A stretch of 55,792 bases of DNA from DAISJD01 sp036821645 (GCA_036821645.1 DAISJD010000008.1:1-55792); one strand, 5' to 3'. Counted from the stretch's first letter, positions 25,403 to 35,280 are shown. A program made the numbers and translations. The notes: generated from the sequence alone by a model not told the origin.

Positions 25403-26068
25403 ATGCGCGATCTATTCGAGACTGATCCACCCCGCTTCGATCCCGCCCTGCGTGAGACGCCCACGCGCATCGCACCGGGCGCTTGGCTATTGCCTGGGCG
25501 GGCTTTGCATGCAGAGCAGGACATACTAAGCGCGCTTTCGACAATCGCCGAAGCGGCCCCTTTCCGTCAGATGAAGACCCCCGGTGGCCACAGCCTATCG
25601 GTCGCCATGACCAGTTGCGGTTCTCTCGGTTGGGTCAGCGACGCACACGGATACCGGTATCAAAGAACCGATCCCCTATCGGGCAAACCATGGCCCGCCA
25701 TGCCCGATATTTTCACCGTCCTCGCCGTTTCTGCCGCCTTTGATGCCGGATATCCGGGCTTTACCCCCGATTCATGCCTGATCAATCGCTATCGTCCCGG
25801 TGACCGTCTTTCGCTGCATCAAGATAGAAACGAACGGGATCTTACCCACCCTATCGTCTCCGTCTCTTTCGGTCTTGCCGCCCGGTTTCAGTTCGGCGGC
25901 ACAAGACGCTCAGACCATAAGTGCACATATAGACTTACCCATGGCGATATCGTCGTCTGGGGCGGCCCTCTGCGTTTAGCCTATCACGGCATCATGACGA
26001 TGCAGGCGGGCGACCATCCACGGTTGGGGCCGGTCCGCATCAATCTGACCTTCAGAACCGCCGGATAA
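25403..26068 (+). CDS. alkB: Alkylated DNA repair dioxygenase AlkB
   Basis: An Fe(II)/2-oxoglutarate dioxygenase that removes methyl lesions such as 1-methyladenine from DNA and RNA. The 221-residue protein has the substrate-lid region (MTSCGSLGWVSDAHGYRY) and metal ligands HxD in LSLHQDRNE with the distal His in LAYHGI. The 2-oxoglutarate-binding Arg pair lies in LGPVRINLTFR. It starts 12 nt after ptsI and may be read through from it. No Ada box was noticed. Confidence 0.95.
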   Translation: MRDLFETDPPRFDPALRETPTRIAPGAWLLPGRALHAEQDILSALSTIAEAAPFRQMKTPGGHSLSVAMTSCGSLGWVSDAHGYRYQRTDPLSGKPWPAMPDIFTVLAVSAAFDAGYPGFTPDSCLINRYRPGDRLSLHQDRNERDLTHPIVSVSFGLAARFQFGGTRRSDHKCTYRLTHGDIVVWGGPLRLAYHGIMTMQAGDHPRLGPVRINLTFRTAG

Positions 26069-26162
26069 TACATCCATCAATTGAATTTTCTTTTAAATAC
26101 TCAGAAAATTCGTTACTCTTCAGTTGAATATTATATTTACTCCCCTTCAAAAGGTGGTGATC

Positions 26163-28154
26163 GTGAAACACGTTTGGAAAATCATTGGTTCTTTGGCGAT
26201 CGTCGTGCTGGTCGGCGTCGGCTACAGCTATGCCAGCAAGGAATATGAGAAAATCTCCCCGACCCTGCCACCGTTGCAGCCGATCAAAGAAACCCGGTGG
26301 TTGAATCAGAATTGGTCTTCCGCCGAACGCTACTGGTTTCACCATGCGAGCCAAGGCACCTCCACCTTACCCATTCCCTATAAGTGGTTCGTCTCTCTCG
26401 CCGAACCGACCCTATCTTTGTGGTCAGAACCCCCTTTGCTGATAGAAGGGACATATCTGCAACGTATGGGTTTCATCCCCAGCCCGAAATCGGGGGCTTG
26501 GACCGATCCCGCCTACGGCTATAAAGAGCCCGTCGATCCAAAGAGCTTCGCCCAATACGATCAAACCCTGGACGGCATCAATCCCGACGGGTTGCCCGTC
26601 GGTTTTGCGATCACCAAAGCCTATCGCGATCCGACCACCAACGCGCCGCTGCCCGACCAAATCGGGCTCACCTGTGCTGCCTGCCACACGGGCCACCTGG
26701 ACTATAACGGGGTCAGCCTGCGCATCGACGGGGCCAATGCGTCCGTCAGCCTCGACGATCTGACCACCGCCTTGGGTGGTGCGCTTGCCTTGACCGACCT
26801 TCTGCCTTGGCGCTTCACCGCCTTTGCCGACCGGGTCATGGGCCATAAAGCAACCGACCAAGAACGCGACAATCTGCGCAAGCAACTGAAGGCGACCCTG
26901 GCCGGGCTGCTGGCCGGCGTCAAGGCGACCGCCGCCATCACCAAGCAGGACGTCACCGAAGGCTTCAATCGTCTCGACGCGTTGAACCGGATCGGCAACA
27001 CCGTCTTCTATGAAGATTTGATCGGGGCCAAATCAGAAACGTTCGATCCGCTGGGCAATATGCATGCGTTGACGGCCCCGGTGAAATATCCCCATATCTG
27101 GACCTCGCCTTGGATCGATTGGGTGCAATATGATGGCTCCATCCTGAAACCGATCATCCGCAATGCAGGCGAAGCGATGGGCGTCAATGCCAGGATCAAC
27201 ATGACGCATCCCGACAAAAATCTTTGGCAATCGTCGGTCAATGTCAAAAACCTAGCCGCGATGGAAAAATTGTTGGCGGGCCCTTATCCGCTCGCCCCGA
27301 TCGACGGCGGCAAGAAGGTCGAAGGATTTCGCGGTCTGTCGGCCCCCCATTGGCCGGAAGACGTTCTGGGCAAGATCGATCCGACGAAACGCGATCGGGG
27401 ACGCGTCCTTTATGCCCAACATTGCCAAGCCTGCCACTTGCCCCCCGTCGACGATCCGGCGATCTACGATCTGAACTATTGGACCGAGGGGGGGCAGGGG
27501 CAAGAGCGCACCTTGAAAGCCAATCTCATCCCGCAGGCCGTGGTGGGAACCGACCCGGCACAGGAACAAGTCCTGATCACACGGAAAATCACGGTGCCGC
27601 CTTATCTGAAACTCGAAGTCGGTAAGACCGATCCATCGCAAGTCATCTGCTTCACCGAACCAACCCAGTCTAAAACCACTTTGGGCTTCGGACAGGCTCT
27701 CGCCTCTGCCGTGCAGCATGTGGTCGATGCCTTTCTCGACGACAATCACATCGCCAAAGATGCCGAGAGCCGCGCCGCTTCTACCGATAACCGCCCGAAT
27801 TGCATTCAGGCCAAGCCCGTCTATAAGGCCCGGCCCTTGAACGGCATTTGGGCCGTGCCGCCTTATCTGCATAACGGCTCAGTCCCGTCGCTCTATGCCT
27901 TGCTGGGTGGCAATCCGGCCAAGGATCGGCCGAGCCAATTCTGCCTCGGCAATCGCGCCTATGATCCAAAGACGGTAGGGCTTGTCGTCGATACCTGTCC
28001 GGCCGGAACCTTCACCCTCGATACGAGCGTGCCGGGCAACAGCAATCGCGGCCATGAATTCCGCGATGGCACCATCGGTCAAGACGGGGTGATCGGCCCC
28101 AAATTGAGCGAAGACGATCGTCTGGCCATCATCGAGTTCCTGAAGGCCCAATAA
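26163..28154 (+). CDS. Di-haem cytochrome c protein, RoxA/peroxidase-like
   Basis: The 663-residue product starts with a membrane-spanning or uncleaved signal segment (IIGSLAIVVLVGVGYSYA). It carries two haem c sites, CAACH at about 171-175 and CQACH at about 421-425. Size, spacing and order resemble the RoxA-like family of di-haem oxygenases and peroxidases (rubber oxygenase group) more than short MauG or CcpA enzymes. GTG 26163 is chosen for AAGGTGG 6 nt upstream; an ATG at 26124 has no Shine-Dalgarno. It is likely periplasmic. The substrate is unknown, and the RoxA relationship is a pattern-level inference. Confidence 0.75.
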   Translation: MKHVWKIIGSLAIVVLVGVGYSYASKEYEKISPTLPPLQPIKETRWLNQNWSSAERYWFHHASQGTSTLPIPYKWFVSLAEPTLSLWSEPPLLIEGTYLQRMGFIPSPKSGAWTDPAYGYKEPVDPKSFAQYDQTLDGINPDGLPVGFAITKAYRDPTTNAPLPDQIGLTCAACHTGHLDYNGVSLRIDGANASVSLDDLTTALGGALALTDLLPWRFTAFADRVMGHKATDQERDNLRKQLKATLAGLLAGVKATAAITKQDVTEGFNRLDALNRIGNTVFYEDLIGAKSETFDPLGNMHALTAPVKYPHIWTSPWIDWVQYDGSILKPIIRNAGEAMGVNARINMTHPDKNLWQSSVNVKNLAAMEKLLAGPYPLAPIDGGKKVEGFRGLSAPHWPEDVLGKIDPTKRDRGRVLYAQHCQACHLPPVDDPAIYDLNYWTEGGQGQERTLKANLIPQAVVGTDPAQEQVLITRKITVPPYLKLEVGKTDPSQVICFTEPTQSKTTLGFGQALASAVQHVVDAFLDDNHIAKDAESRAASTDNRPNCIQAKPVYKARPLNGIWAVPPYLHNGSVPSLYALLGGNPAKDRPSQFCLGNRAYDPKTVGLVVDTCPAGTFTLDTSVPGNSNRGHEFRDGTIGQDGVIGPKLSEDDRLAIIEFLKAQ

Positions 28155-28352
28155 CCAGTAGGGCGGCACGCTGGGGGCGGGGCATTCGCGTGTCGCCCCG
28201 CCCCCACGCGTTCCCCGCCGCCTCAAACATTGCGCAATCCACCCCCTTTAAAATCGATCGCCCCATCTTGATCTCGCCCGCACCACCGCCCACATGGCAG
28301 GTTCAGGATCAAGAACCGCCGACATCCCCCGTCGGCGAAAGGGAGTGAAGGA

Positions 28353-28910
28353 ATGGCTGATCATACGCCGCCCGTCTGGCACGGCACGACGATTCTCTGC
28401 GTGCGCAAGGACGGGCATGTGGCCTTGGCCGGCGACGGGCAAGTATCGATGGGCCCCACCATCGTAAAATCGAACGCCCGCAAGGTCCGACGGCTCGGCA
28501 ATGGTCAGGTCATTACCGGGTTCGCCGGTGCAACCGCCGACGCCATGACCTTGTTCGAACGTCTCGAAGCGAAACTCGACCAGCATGGCGGCCAACTGAC
28601 CCGCGCCTGCGTCGAACTCGCCAAGGATTGGCGCACCGACCGGTATCTGCGCAAGTTGGAGGCGATGATGGCAGTCGCCGATCGCACGACGGCCCTCATC
28701 CTGTCGGGCACCGGCGATGTGCTGGAACCCGAAGACGGCATCATCGGCATCGGGTCGGGCGGGTCGTTCGCCCTGGCCGCCGCCCGCGCCCTCGTCGCGA
28801 TCGACGGGCTCACCGCCGAAGACATCGTGCGCAGATCCATGGCGGTCGCCGCCGGGATCTGCGTCTATACCAACGATAAAATCACTCTGGAAACCATCAG
28901 CGCATCATGA
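28353..28910 (+). CDS. hslV: ATP-dependent protease subunit HslV
   Basis: The peptidase of the HslUV (ClpQY) protease, a proteasome-beta-like Thr hydrolase. After removal of the N-terminal MADHTPPVWHG, the catalytic Thr lies in HGTTILCVRK. Other conserved blocks are ALAGDGQVSMG, GFAGATADAMTLFERLE and IGSGGSFALAAARAL. The ATG overlaps no other gene. Upstream CCCCATCTTG at 28260-28269 weakly resembles a heat-shock -10, but no convincing RpoH -35 is present. The stop overlaps the hslU start. Confidence 0.97.
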   Translation: MADHTPPVWHGTTILCVRKDGHVALAGDGQVSMGPTIVKSNARKVRRLGNGQVITGFAGATADAMTLFERLEAKLDQHGGQLTRACVELAKDWRTDRYLRKLEAMMAVADRTTALILSGTGDVLEPEDGIIGIGSGGSFALAAARALVAIDGLTAEDIVRRSMAVAAGICVYTNDKITLETISAS

Positions 28911-30223
28911 TCGCCGCCTTCAGCCCCCGTGAAATCGTCTCCGAGCTTGATCGATTCATCATCGGTCAAGGTGATGCCAAACGCGCCGTTGCGATCGCCT
29001 TGCGCAACCGTTGGCGTCGTCAGCAACTGCCCCCCAGCCTCAAAGACGAGGTTTTGCCGAAAAACATCCTGATGATCGGGCCGACCGGGGTCGGCAAAAC
29101 CGAAATCGCCCGGCGTCTCGCCCGTCTTGCCCAGGCCCCGTTTCTCAAGGTCGAGGCAACGAAATTTACCGAAGTCGGCTATGTCGGGCGGGATGTCGAT
29201 CAGATCGTGCGCGATCTCGTGGAAATTTCCCTGACCATGACGCGCGATCGCCACCGCAAGGATGTCGTGGCCAAGGCGGAAGCCAATGCCGAAGAACGGG
29301 TGTTGGACGCCCTCGTCGGCACGGCGGCCGGGGCCGATACGCGCTCCAAATTCCGCAAGATGCTGCGCGAAGGGCAGCTCGACGACCGGGAAATCGACAT
29401 CCAGGTCGCCGACACGGGCGGGGCTGCGATGCCGACCTTCGAGGTGCCCGGCATGCCCGGTGCCCAGATCGGTATGGCCAATCTGTCCGACATGTTGGGC
29501 AAGGCGTTCGGCGGCCGGACCAAAACCCGCAAAGTCACCATCGCCGACAGCCACGCGATCCTCCTTCAAGAAGAAAGCGACAAGCTGCTCGATAACGAGG
29601 TCATCACCCGCGATGCGCTCGCCGCCGTCGAACAGAACGGCATCGTATTTCTGGATGAAATCGACAAGATCTGCGCCCGGTCCGAACGATCCGGGGCCGA
29701 TGTCAGCCGCGAAGGCGTGCAGCGCGATCTCTTGCCGCTGATCGAGGGGACGGTGGTTGCAACCAAACACGGTCCCGTCAAGACCGATCATATCCTCTTC
29801 ATCGCATCGGGGGCGTTTCATATCGCCAAGCCGTCGGACCTCTTGCCCGAACTTCAGGGCCGCCTGCCGATCCGGGTCGAGTTGAAGCCGCTGTCCCAGG
29901 ATGATTTCAAACGCATCCTCTTGGAGCCGGAAGCCAGTCTGATCAAGCAATATATCGCCCTGCTGGGCACCGAAGACGTCACCCTGTCCTTTACCGACGA
30001 CGCGATCGAAGCCTTGGCGACGCTCGCCGTCGATCTCAATACCACGATCGAAAATATCGGGGCGCGGCGGCTGCATACGGTGTTGGAACGGCTGCTGGAA
30101 GAGGTGAGCTTCACCGCCGCCGACATGGTTCCGGGCACGGTCGTCGCGATCGACCGTGCCTATGTCGAAAGCCATATGTCGGCGCTTGCCCGCAATCTCG
30201 ACCTGTCGCGCTTCATTTTGTGA
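28907..30223 (+). CDS. hslU: HslU ATPase subunit of HslUV protease
   Basis: The AAA+ unfoldase that feeds HslV. It is 438 residues, with Walker A IGPTGVGKTEIARRLA, KVEATKFTEVGYVGRDV, and Walker B GIVFLDEIDKI. It has the sensor region (PELQGRLPIRVEL) and a hydrophobic C-terminal tail, ARNLDLSRFIL, that docks into HslV. The 4-nt ATGA overlap with hslV indicates coupled translation. A GGGGGGC/GCCCCCC hairpin at about 30252-30277 follows the gene and may help termination. Confidence 0.97.
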   Translation: MIAAFSPREIVSELDRFIIGQGDAKRAVAIALRNRWRRQQLPPSLKDEVLPKNILMIGPTGVGKTEIARRLARLAQAPFLKVEATKFTEVGYVGRDVDQIVRDLVEISLTMTRDRHRKDVVAKAEANAEERVLDALVGTAAGADTRSKFRKMLREGQLDDREIDIQVADTGGAAMPTFEVPGMPGAQIGMANLSDMLGKAFGGRTKTRKVTIADSHAILLQEESDKLLDNEVITRDALAAVEQNGIVFLDEIDKICARSERSGADVSREGVQRDLLPLIEGTVVATKHGPVKTDHILFIASGAFHIAKPSDLLPELQGRLPIRVELKPLSQDDFKRILLEPEASLIKQYIALLGTEDVTLSFTDDAIEALATLAVDLNTTIENIGARRLHTVLERLLEEVSFTAADMVPGTVVAIDRAYVESHMSALARNLDLSRFIL

Positions 30224-30281
30224 CGGATTATCCCTCTAACGGGAAGATCTCGGGGGGCAAAGCTGGGAACGCCCCCCATTC

Positions 30282-30467
30282 TCATTTCATACCCGGAACC
30301 CATTTCTTGATCTTGGGGGCAGCCACAATCCGGGGGTTGGGCGGCACCTTGACGAAGGCCGTCACGAACGACTCGAAACGCCGCCGCAACTCCGCGCGCT
30401 GAGCCGGGGTCATTTCCTTGATGGTCATCGTCGATAGATCGACTTGGCTCAGATCCTCATCCACCAT
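30282..30467 (-). CDS. Small conserved hypothetical protein
   Basis: The 61-residue protein MVDEDLSQVDLSTMTIKEM... has a short amphipathic region (TPAQRAELRRRFESFVTAFVKVP) and a basic C terminus ending KKWVPGMK. ATG 30467 has GAGGAT 6 nt upstream, which favours it over the upstream Met at 30494. It converges with hslU. No known domain is recognised. Confidence 0.55.
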   Translation of the reverse strand: MVDEDLSQVDLSTMTIKEMTPAQRAELRRRFESFVTAFVKVPPNPRIVAAPKIKKWVPGMK

Positions 30468-30589
30468 GGCATCCTCATGGATTACGGCACGCAATAAGCT
30501 GAAAATAACCGGGGTTTTTTAAGAAAAGGTTAGAGATTCCGTTCCACTCTGAGGCCCGTCATCGTGGCTGTTGGATGAAAGAGGGCATG

Positions 30590-31804
30590 ATGCGTGAACT
30601 GACGATTGCGACCCGACCGCCCGGCGCTGCGGATCGTTCCCGCGACGGCTCCTCCCCGACCGGTCATGGTCTTATCCCCTTGCCGGTTCCAGCACTCGAT
30701 ACCGTCTTACCTTCTTTGGGCGGGCATCTTGCGGATCCCGTTTTTTTTGATTTTTCCTGGTTCGTGGCACCGTTTCAGCCTTTGAAAATCAACCTTCGTC
30801 AGGCGATCGCGGATCTGGCGGCAATCCTGCATACCCGTCACGGGGGTGCGCCAACGGTCAATGACCGCATCGGCACCCTTGATCCCACCTTGTTCAGCGA
30901 GATCGACGTCGTCTTGGATCTTTGCCAAGATATGGGCCGCCTCTCTCTTGAAGAAGCGCAAGAACGGCTGAAACACGACGCCTTTCGCATGCGCACGGTC
31001 CTCAAAACCGTCGCCGCCGCCCTTGATACCGCCCTCGCCCTGTCGGATGAAGCGCCGGAACATCACTTGACGCGCACCGATACCCGGCGCGTCGGTTTGC
31101 TGCGCTGTCGCGCGTTGATTGCCGGGCTCGATGCGCGGGTCAGGCTCTTGTCCGGGTCGCCCGGCCATGCCCACGAAGAATTCGACGCCCTCTGCCACAC
31201 GATAACGACCGAGGCGCACAGGCTGCTGGCGGATTGGCTTGCCGGTGTCGATCTCAGGGATGTGGCGGGGATCGATCAACTCGACCCCCTGTTGGATCAG
31301 ATGGCGCGGATCGACGGCATCACCCCTTATGCCCGCCTGAAACACTCTTATTTCACGCTGCCCTCTCTGCCGGATACGCCCGACAGCGGGTATTTCCATC
31401 GATCCGTCGATTTGGCGGCCATTCCTGCGCAAAAACCGATCTTATCGGGCTTTTCGGTGCCATCGCAAAAAAAGGTCCGCGTTCGCAAGGGCCAGATCAT
31501 CTGCAAGATTTCATCGCAGGCCGAAATCGCCGACCGGGACGGGTATATTATCGAGCAGCATAATTCCCTCTGGTCGATTTTGGCGATCGATGGCCCAACG
31601 CCCCCCATCCCCGATCTGGCGGATCATGTCGCAAGTCTGGCCGCACTCATGGACGATATCCGGGCCATGGCCAAAACCATCGCCTTTGCCACCCAATTTC
31701 CGGGCGAAACCCACACCATCATCCGCCATACGGCGCTCTTGCCCGAGAGTAAAAACGGCATTTTCCTGCTTCGTCGGGGTGATTGGGGAGAGACCGCCCC
31801 CTGA
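30590..31804 (+). CDS. Hypothetical protein (about 404 residues)
   Basis: The protein is largely helical with no membrane segment or signal peptide. Features are an N-terminal part with PVFFDFSWFVAPFQPLKINLRQAIADLAAILH, a long helical middle (DAFRMRTVLKTVAAALDTALALSDE), and a C-terminal beta-rich part (SVPSQKKVRVRKGQIICKISSQAEIADRDGYIIEQHNSLWSILAI). I do not recognise the family. AGAGGG is 4 nt before ATG 30590. Codon use is host-like and it ends 62 nt from the comM 3' end. Confidence 0.7.
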   Translation: MRELTIATRPPGAADRSRDGSSPTGHGLIPLPVPALDTVLPSLGGHLADPVFFDFSWFVAPFQPLKINLRQAIADLAAILHTRHGGAPTVNDRIGTLDPTLFSEIDVVLDLCQDMGRLSLEEAQERLKHDAFRMRTVLKTVAAALDTALALSDEAPEHHLTRTDTRRVGLLRCRALIAGLDARVRLLSGSPGHAHEEFDALCHTITTEAHRLLADWLAGVDLRDVAGIDQLDPLLDQMARIDGITPYARLKHSYFTLPSLPDTPDSGYFHRSVDLAAIPAQKPILSGFSVPSQKKVRVRKGQIICKISSQAEIADRDGYIIEQHNSLWSILAIDGPTPPIPDLADHVASLAALMDDIRAMAKTIAFATQFPGETHTIIRHTALLPESKNGIFLLRRGDWGETAP

Positions 31805-31866
31805 CAGGCCCATCGGCTGACAGTGCCGGGGTGAATAATATTAGCCGTCGATTGTTTTTCCATGAA

Positions 31867-32558
31867 TCACGACCCGTTTTTGTCAATCCCGCGTCGGCGA
31901 TAACCCAGCGCCTCGGCAATATGGGCCCGGCCCAGGGTTTCGGCCCCCTGAAGATCGGCAAGCGTGCGCGCCACCCGCAGGATCCGGTGATAGGCGCGCC
32001 CGGAGAGGCGCAATTTTTCCGCCGCCTCGGCCAAGAGCCGGGCACCCGCCGCATCGGGCTGCGCGATCCGGGTCAGCAGGGTCCCGTCGGTTTCGGCATT
32101 GGTCGTGACCCCCCGATCGTCGCCATAGCGGCGCAGGCGATCCACTTGCAGGGCGCGCGCCGCCCCGACCCGGGCGGCCACCGTCGCACTATCCTCGCGG
32201 GCGGGCGGCAGGGAAAGATCGGCGGCCCGCACGGCCGGCACATCGATGAACAGATCGATCCGATCGAAAATCGGCCCGGACACACGCCCCTGATAATCCT
32301 GGGCACAGCGGGGGGCCCGGGCGCAGGCGAGCCCCGGATCGTCGAGATGCCCGCACCGGCACGGGTTCATCGCCGCCACGACCTGCACCCGCGATGGATA
32401 GGCGATATGGGCATTGGCCCGTGCCACCACCACGGTGCCCGTCTCCAACGGTTGGCGCAAGGCATCTAGCGTGCCGCGATTGAATTCCGGTAATTCATCT
32501 AAAAATAGAATCCCCCGATGGGCCAAAGAAACCTCGCCCGGTTTCGCGCGCATACCCC
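31867..32558 (-). pseudogene. comM: comM, 3' part, separated by transposon insertion
   Basis: This encodes the C-terminal half of ComM (YifB), the AAA+ hexameric helicase that promotes branch migration during natural transformation. It retains Walker B and adjacent motifs (GEVSLAHRGILFLDELPEFNRGTLDALRQPLETG; ANAHIAYPSRVQVVAAMNPCRCGH) and the Mg-chelatase-like C-terminal domain ending GYRRRGIDKNGS. Walker A is on the other fragment at 48592-49434. The two join in frame at the Gly-rich ALVGGGMRAKPGE segment once the transposon and one ACCCC copy are removed. The gene is therefore inactive in this strain but otherwise undamaged. Confidence 0.95.
32554..32558. repeat. Target-site duplication ACCCC, left copy
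   Basis: The 5 bp directly before the transposon terminus are ACCCC, the same as 48592-48596 after the other terminus. Five-bp duplications are characteristic of Tn7-family insertions. Confidence 0.95.
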
Positions 32559-32693
32559 TGTCATTTTTACAAATTGATGCGACAGTAGGTAAGGCGATCT
32601 GCGGGCTACGAGTGGTGTTTTTTGAAATTACTGCGACGGAATTCATCATATTAAGTGCGACAGCCACCCTTTTTGATCGAAATAGGTGCGACG
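32559..32693 (+). repeat. Transposon end proximal to tnsA: four TnsB-binding sites
   Basis: Four related sites end in GCGAC: 32559-32584 (terminal, AAATTGATGCGACA), 32616-32638 (GAAATTACTGCGACG), 32641-32662 (TTAAGTGCGACA) and 32671-32693 (GAAATAGGTGCGACG). The repeated consensus and direct orientation are typical of Tn7-like ends. The last site abuts the tnsA start, so TnsB binding could repress the transposition genes. Confidence 0.88.
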
Positions 32694-33362
32694 ATGATCA
32701 GTCAGACCCGCAAGATTGGGCCAACACGAAGAAGCGTATCGGGCGTTTACGTGTTTCGTGGCGAGACACAGATAGAATATGAATCCACGTTGGAACGTGA
32801 TTTTCTGATCCGTCGAGAATTCAGCCTTTCGGTCCTCGACATTGTCGCGCAACCTTGCCAGATCCCTTTCCGCAGCGCAACCGGGCGTCTATATCACTAC
32901 ACTCCCGATTTTCTGGTTTATTACCGTTTAACCGATCATAAATATTCTGATTACCCAAAGCCGATGCTCGTGGAAGTCAAACCAGAAGCGGAATGGCGTC
33001 AGCACTGGCGCGAGTGGCTCGCCAAATGGAAAGCCAGCTATCGATATGCACAGGAGCAAGGATGGTCGTTTCATATTCATGATGAAACAAGAATTCGGGA
33101 TCAAGCCTTTAATAACATTAAATTTTTAGAGCGGTATAAGATGATGGCCTTTTCCGAAGAGGAAAGCGCTTGGATCATTAAGACAATCGGCGAACTGGGT
33201 ACGGCTCCTCTGCATTACCTTTTGGCACGCCATTTCATGGGCATCTACCGCCCACAGGGGGTTGCCCATATCTGGCACCTGCTTGCGTTGCGCCGTCTGG
33301 ATTGTGATATAACAAGACCACTGACGGAAAACACTGAGTTGTGGGTTCCATGCCATGGATAA
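32694..33362 (+). CDS. tnsA: TnsA-like endonuclease of a Tn7-like transposon
   Basis: TnsA cuts the 5' strands at the transposon ends, enabling cut-and-paste transposition with TnsB. The 222-residue protein shows the restriction-endonuclease-like catalytic blocks YESTLERDFLIRREF, YHYTPDFLVYY and PMLVEVKPEAEW (Glu...Asp...Glu-x-Lys), then a winged-helix-like C-terminal part. ATG 32694 is used because AGGTG lies upstream and the alternative GTG 32655 sits within a TnsB site. The 3' end overlaps tnsB by 8 nt. Confidence 0.92.
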   Translation: MISQTRKIGPTRRSVSGVYVFRGETQIEYESTLERDFLIRREFSLSVLDIVAQPCQIPFRSATGRLYHYTPDFLVYYRLTDHKYSDYPKPMLVEVKPEAEWRQHWREWLAKWKASYRYAQEQGWSFHIHDETRIRDQAFNNIKFLERYKMMAFSEEESAWIIKTIGELGTAPLHYLLARHFMGIYRPQGVAHIWHLLALRRLDCDITRPLTENTELWVPCHG

Positions 33363-35280
33363 GCAGGAACAAAGAGACCCGAACGAACTCTTCACCCCGA
33401 ACCGTGACCGTATCGTCGTCGATGTCGGTATCCTGGTGCAACACGAGGATGCAGTTTTCAAAATCATCCAGATTTTAGATTTTGAAACCGTCATCGGTGC
33501 CCATGTCGAGACCGGGCGTAGCGCGGCACTCAGAATCGCAGAGTTGCGCCCTCTTGTGACGCAGGAGCGTGGACGGTTGATCGAGCCCGATCAGTCAGAA
33601 ATCGGTGATGAAGATTGGCAAATCGCGCAGCAACGGTTTGGTGCCATTGAGCCGTTGGTGGACAAGGATCTTGTCGGTCGCGACGTGGTCGAAGCACGTG
33701 CCAGGGAGGTCGGCGTCAATACTGCGACCTTGTACAGATGGCTGAAAAGGTACAGAGGTTACGGCACGCTCTCCGCACTGATACCGCAGAAACGGGGCTG
33801 GAGGACCGGAAACCAACGGCTTCCTGTCTTTGCCCAAGAGGTTATCAACGAAGTTGTTCGCGATTTTTATCTAACCAAGCAAAGGGCAACCGCGCAGAAA
33901 ACGATCGTTGAAGTAAAGCGTCTCTGCCAGTTGCGCGGCATCGCAGCACCAAGCCCCAGCGCCATTCGGACACGATTGAATAACCTTTCTGAACGAGACC
34001 GTCTGAGAGGACGCGGCTATAGAGAAAAGGCCAAAAATAAATTTACTCCGGTACCGGGGAACTTTCCGAACGCCGATTATCCCCTGTCGGTCGTACAGAT
34101 CGACCACACACCGGCCGATATCATCCTGGTCGACGATGTTTACAGAAAGCCAATCGGCAGACCCTGGATAACACTAGCGATTGATGTCTATAGCCGCATG
34201 GTGGTCGGTTATTATCTGTCGTTCGATCCTCCATCGGGAACATCCGTCGGCATGTGCATCGCTCAGGCCATTTTGCCGAAAGAAGAGTGGCTGCTGCTCC
34301 ATAAGGTAGATGCTGATTGGCCGGTATGGGGCGTTCCGAAAAAAATCCATGCGGATAATGGCCCAGATTTTCGGTCGGATAATTTTCGCAAGTCCTGCCT
34401 TCTGTACAAAATAAATCTCGAATTCCGGCCCGTGAAACGGCCCCAGTACGGTGGCCATATTGAGCGCATGCTGGGCAACCTGCTCCATGAGATCCATGCC
34501 TTGCCGGGTACCACATTTTCTTCGATCAAGCACAAGGACGGATATGATGCTGAAAAGCATGCATCCCTAACCAAATCCGAGTTTGAGGAATGGCTGGTCA
34601 CGCTGATCACCAAATTCTACCATCACAGCGGCCATAGCGGGATCGGGATGACACCGCTCAGGAAATGGGAAATCGGGATTTTTGGAACCGCCGAAGTCCA
34701 GGGCGTCGGGTTGCCGCCGCGTCATGTGGATCGTTTGACGTTGCACCTGGATTTCCTGCCATCCTTCTCACGGACGGTTCAGGCATTCGGGGTCACCATC
34801 GATGGGATGAGATACTATGCGGAAATCTTGCGTCCCTGGATCAACGCGGAAGAACCAGGCAAGGGCGGTGAAAAACGATCCCTTACCTTCCGGCGCGACC
34901 CACGCGACATCAGTTCAATCTGGTTTTTTGATCCCGATCTGAGACAATATTTTAAAATCCCCTTTGCAGACCTGTCGCTGCCACCCATGAGTATTTGGGA
35001 ATATCAGTTAGCCCGAGATGCCCTCAAAAAGGAGGGAAAGGACAGCGTGAATGAACGTCAGATATTGGACGCGATCACGGAATTGCGCAGCAAGGTCGAT
35101 GCTGCTCAGGAGAAAACAAAATTAGCACGGCGTCAGGCCCAACGTCGCAAGGAACATGAGAAAAACATAAACCCGGCTACCCCGATTGCGCAAAAAACCC
35201 CATCACAAAGAGTGGTCTTATCCGATTCGGTCCCAGGTTTGATAGACGGTGATGTCGAGATTTTTGGAGATATCTCATGA
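33355..35280 (+). CDS. tnsB: TnsB-like DDE transposase
   Basis: TnsB joins the 3' ends of the element to target DNA. The 641-residue protein has N-terminal helix-turn-helix domains that bind the end repeats (VVEARAREVGVNTATLYRWLKRY). The RNase H-fold catalytic core follows, with Asp250 (VVQIDHTPADI), Asp334 (KIHADNGPDFRSDNF) and Glu370 (GGHIERMLGN), giving the classical 35-residue D-E spacing. A basic, coiled-coil C-terminal tail probably contacts TnsC. It overlaps both neighbouring genes slightly, as expected for one operon. Confidence 0.97.
   Translation: MDKQEQRDPNELFTPNRDRIVVDVGILVQHEDAVFKIIQILDFETVIGAHVETGRSAALRIAELRPLVTQERGRLIEPDQSEIGDEDWQIAQQRFGAIEPLVDKDLVGRDVVEARAREVGVNTATLYRWLKRYRGYGTLSALIPQKRGWRTGNQRLPVFAQEVINEVVRDFYLTKQRATAQKTIVEVKRLCQLRGIAAPSPSAIRTRLNNLSERDRLRGRGYREKAKNKFTPVPGNFPNADYPLSVVQIDHTPADIILVDDVYRKPIGRPWITLAIDVYSRMVVGYYLSFDPPSGTSVGMCIAQAILPKEEWLLLHKVDADWPVWGVPKKIHADNGPDFRSDNFRKSCLLYKINLEFRPVKRPQYGGHIERMLGNLLHEIHALPGTTFSSIKHKDGYDAEKHASLTKSEFEEWLVTLITKFYHHSGHSGIGMTPLRKWEIGIFGTAEVQGVGLPPRHVDRLTLHLDFLPSFSRTVQAFGVTIDGMRYYAEILRPWINAEEPGKGGEKRSLTFRRDPRDISSIWFFDPDLRQYFKIPFADLSLPPMSIWEYQLARDALKKEGKDSVNERQILDAITELRSKVDAAQEKTKLARRQAQRRKEHEKNINPATPIAQKTPSQRVVLSDSVPGLIDGDVEIFGDIS

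Noticed and set aside
28240..28270. RpoH promoter of hslVU
   Set aside because: CCCCATCTTG resembles a -10, but no CTTGAA-like -35 lies at the right distance.
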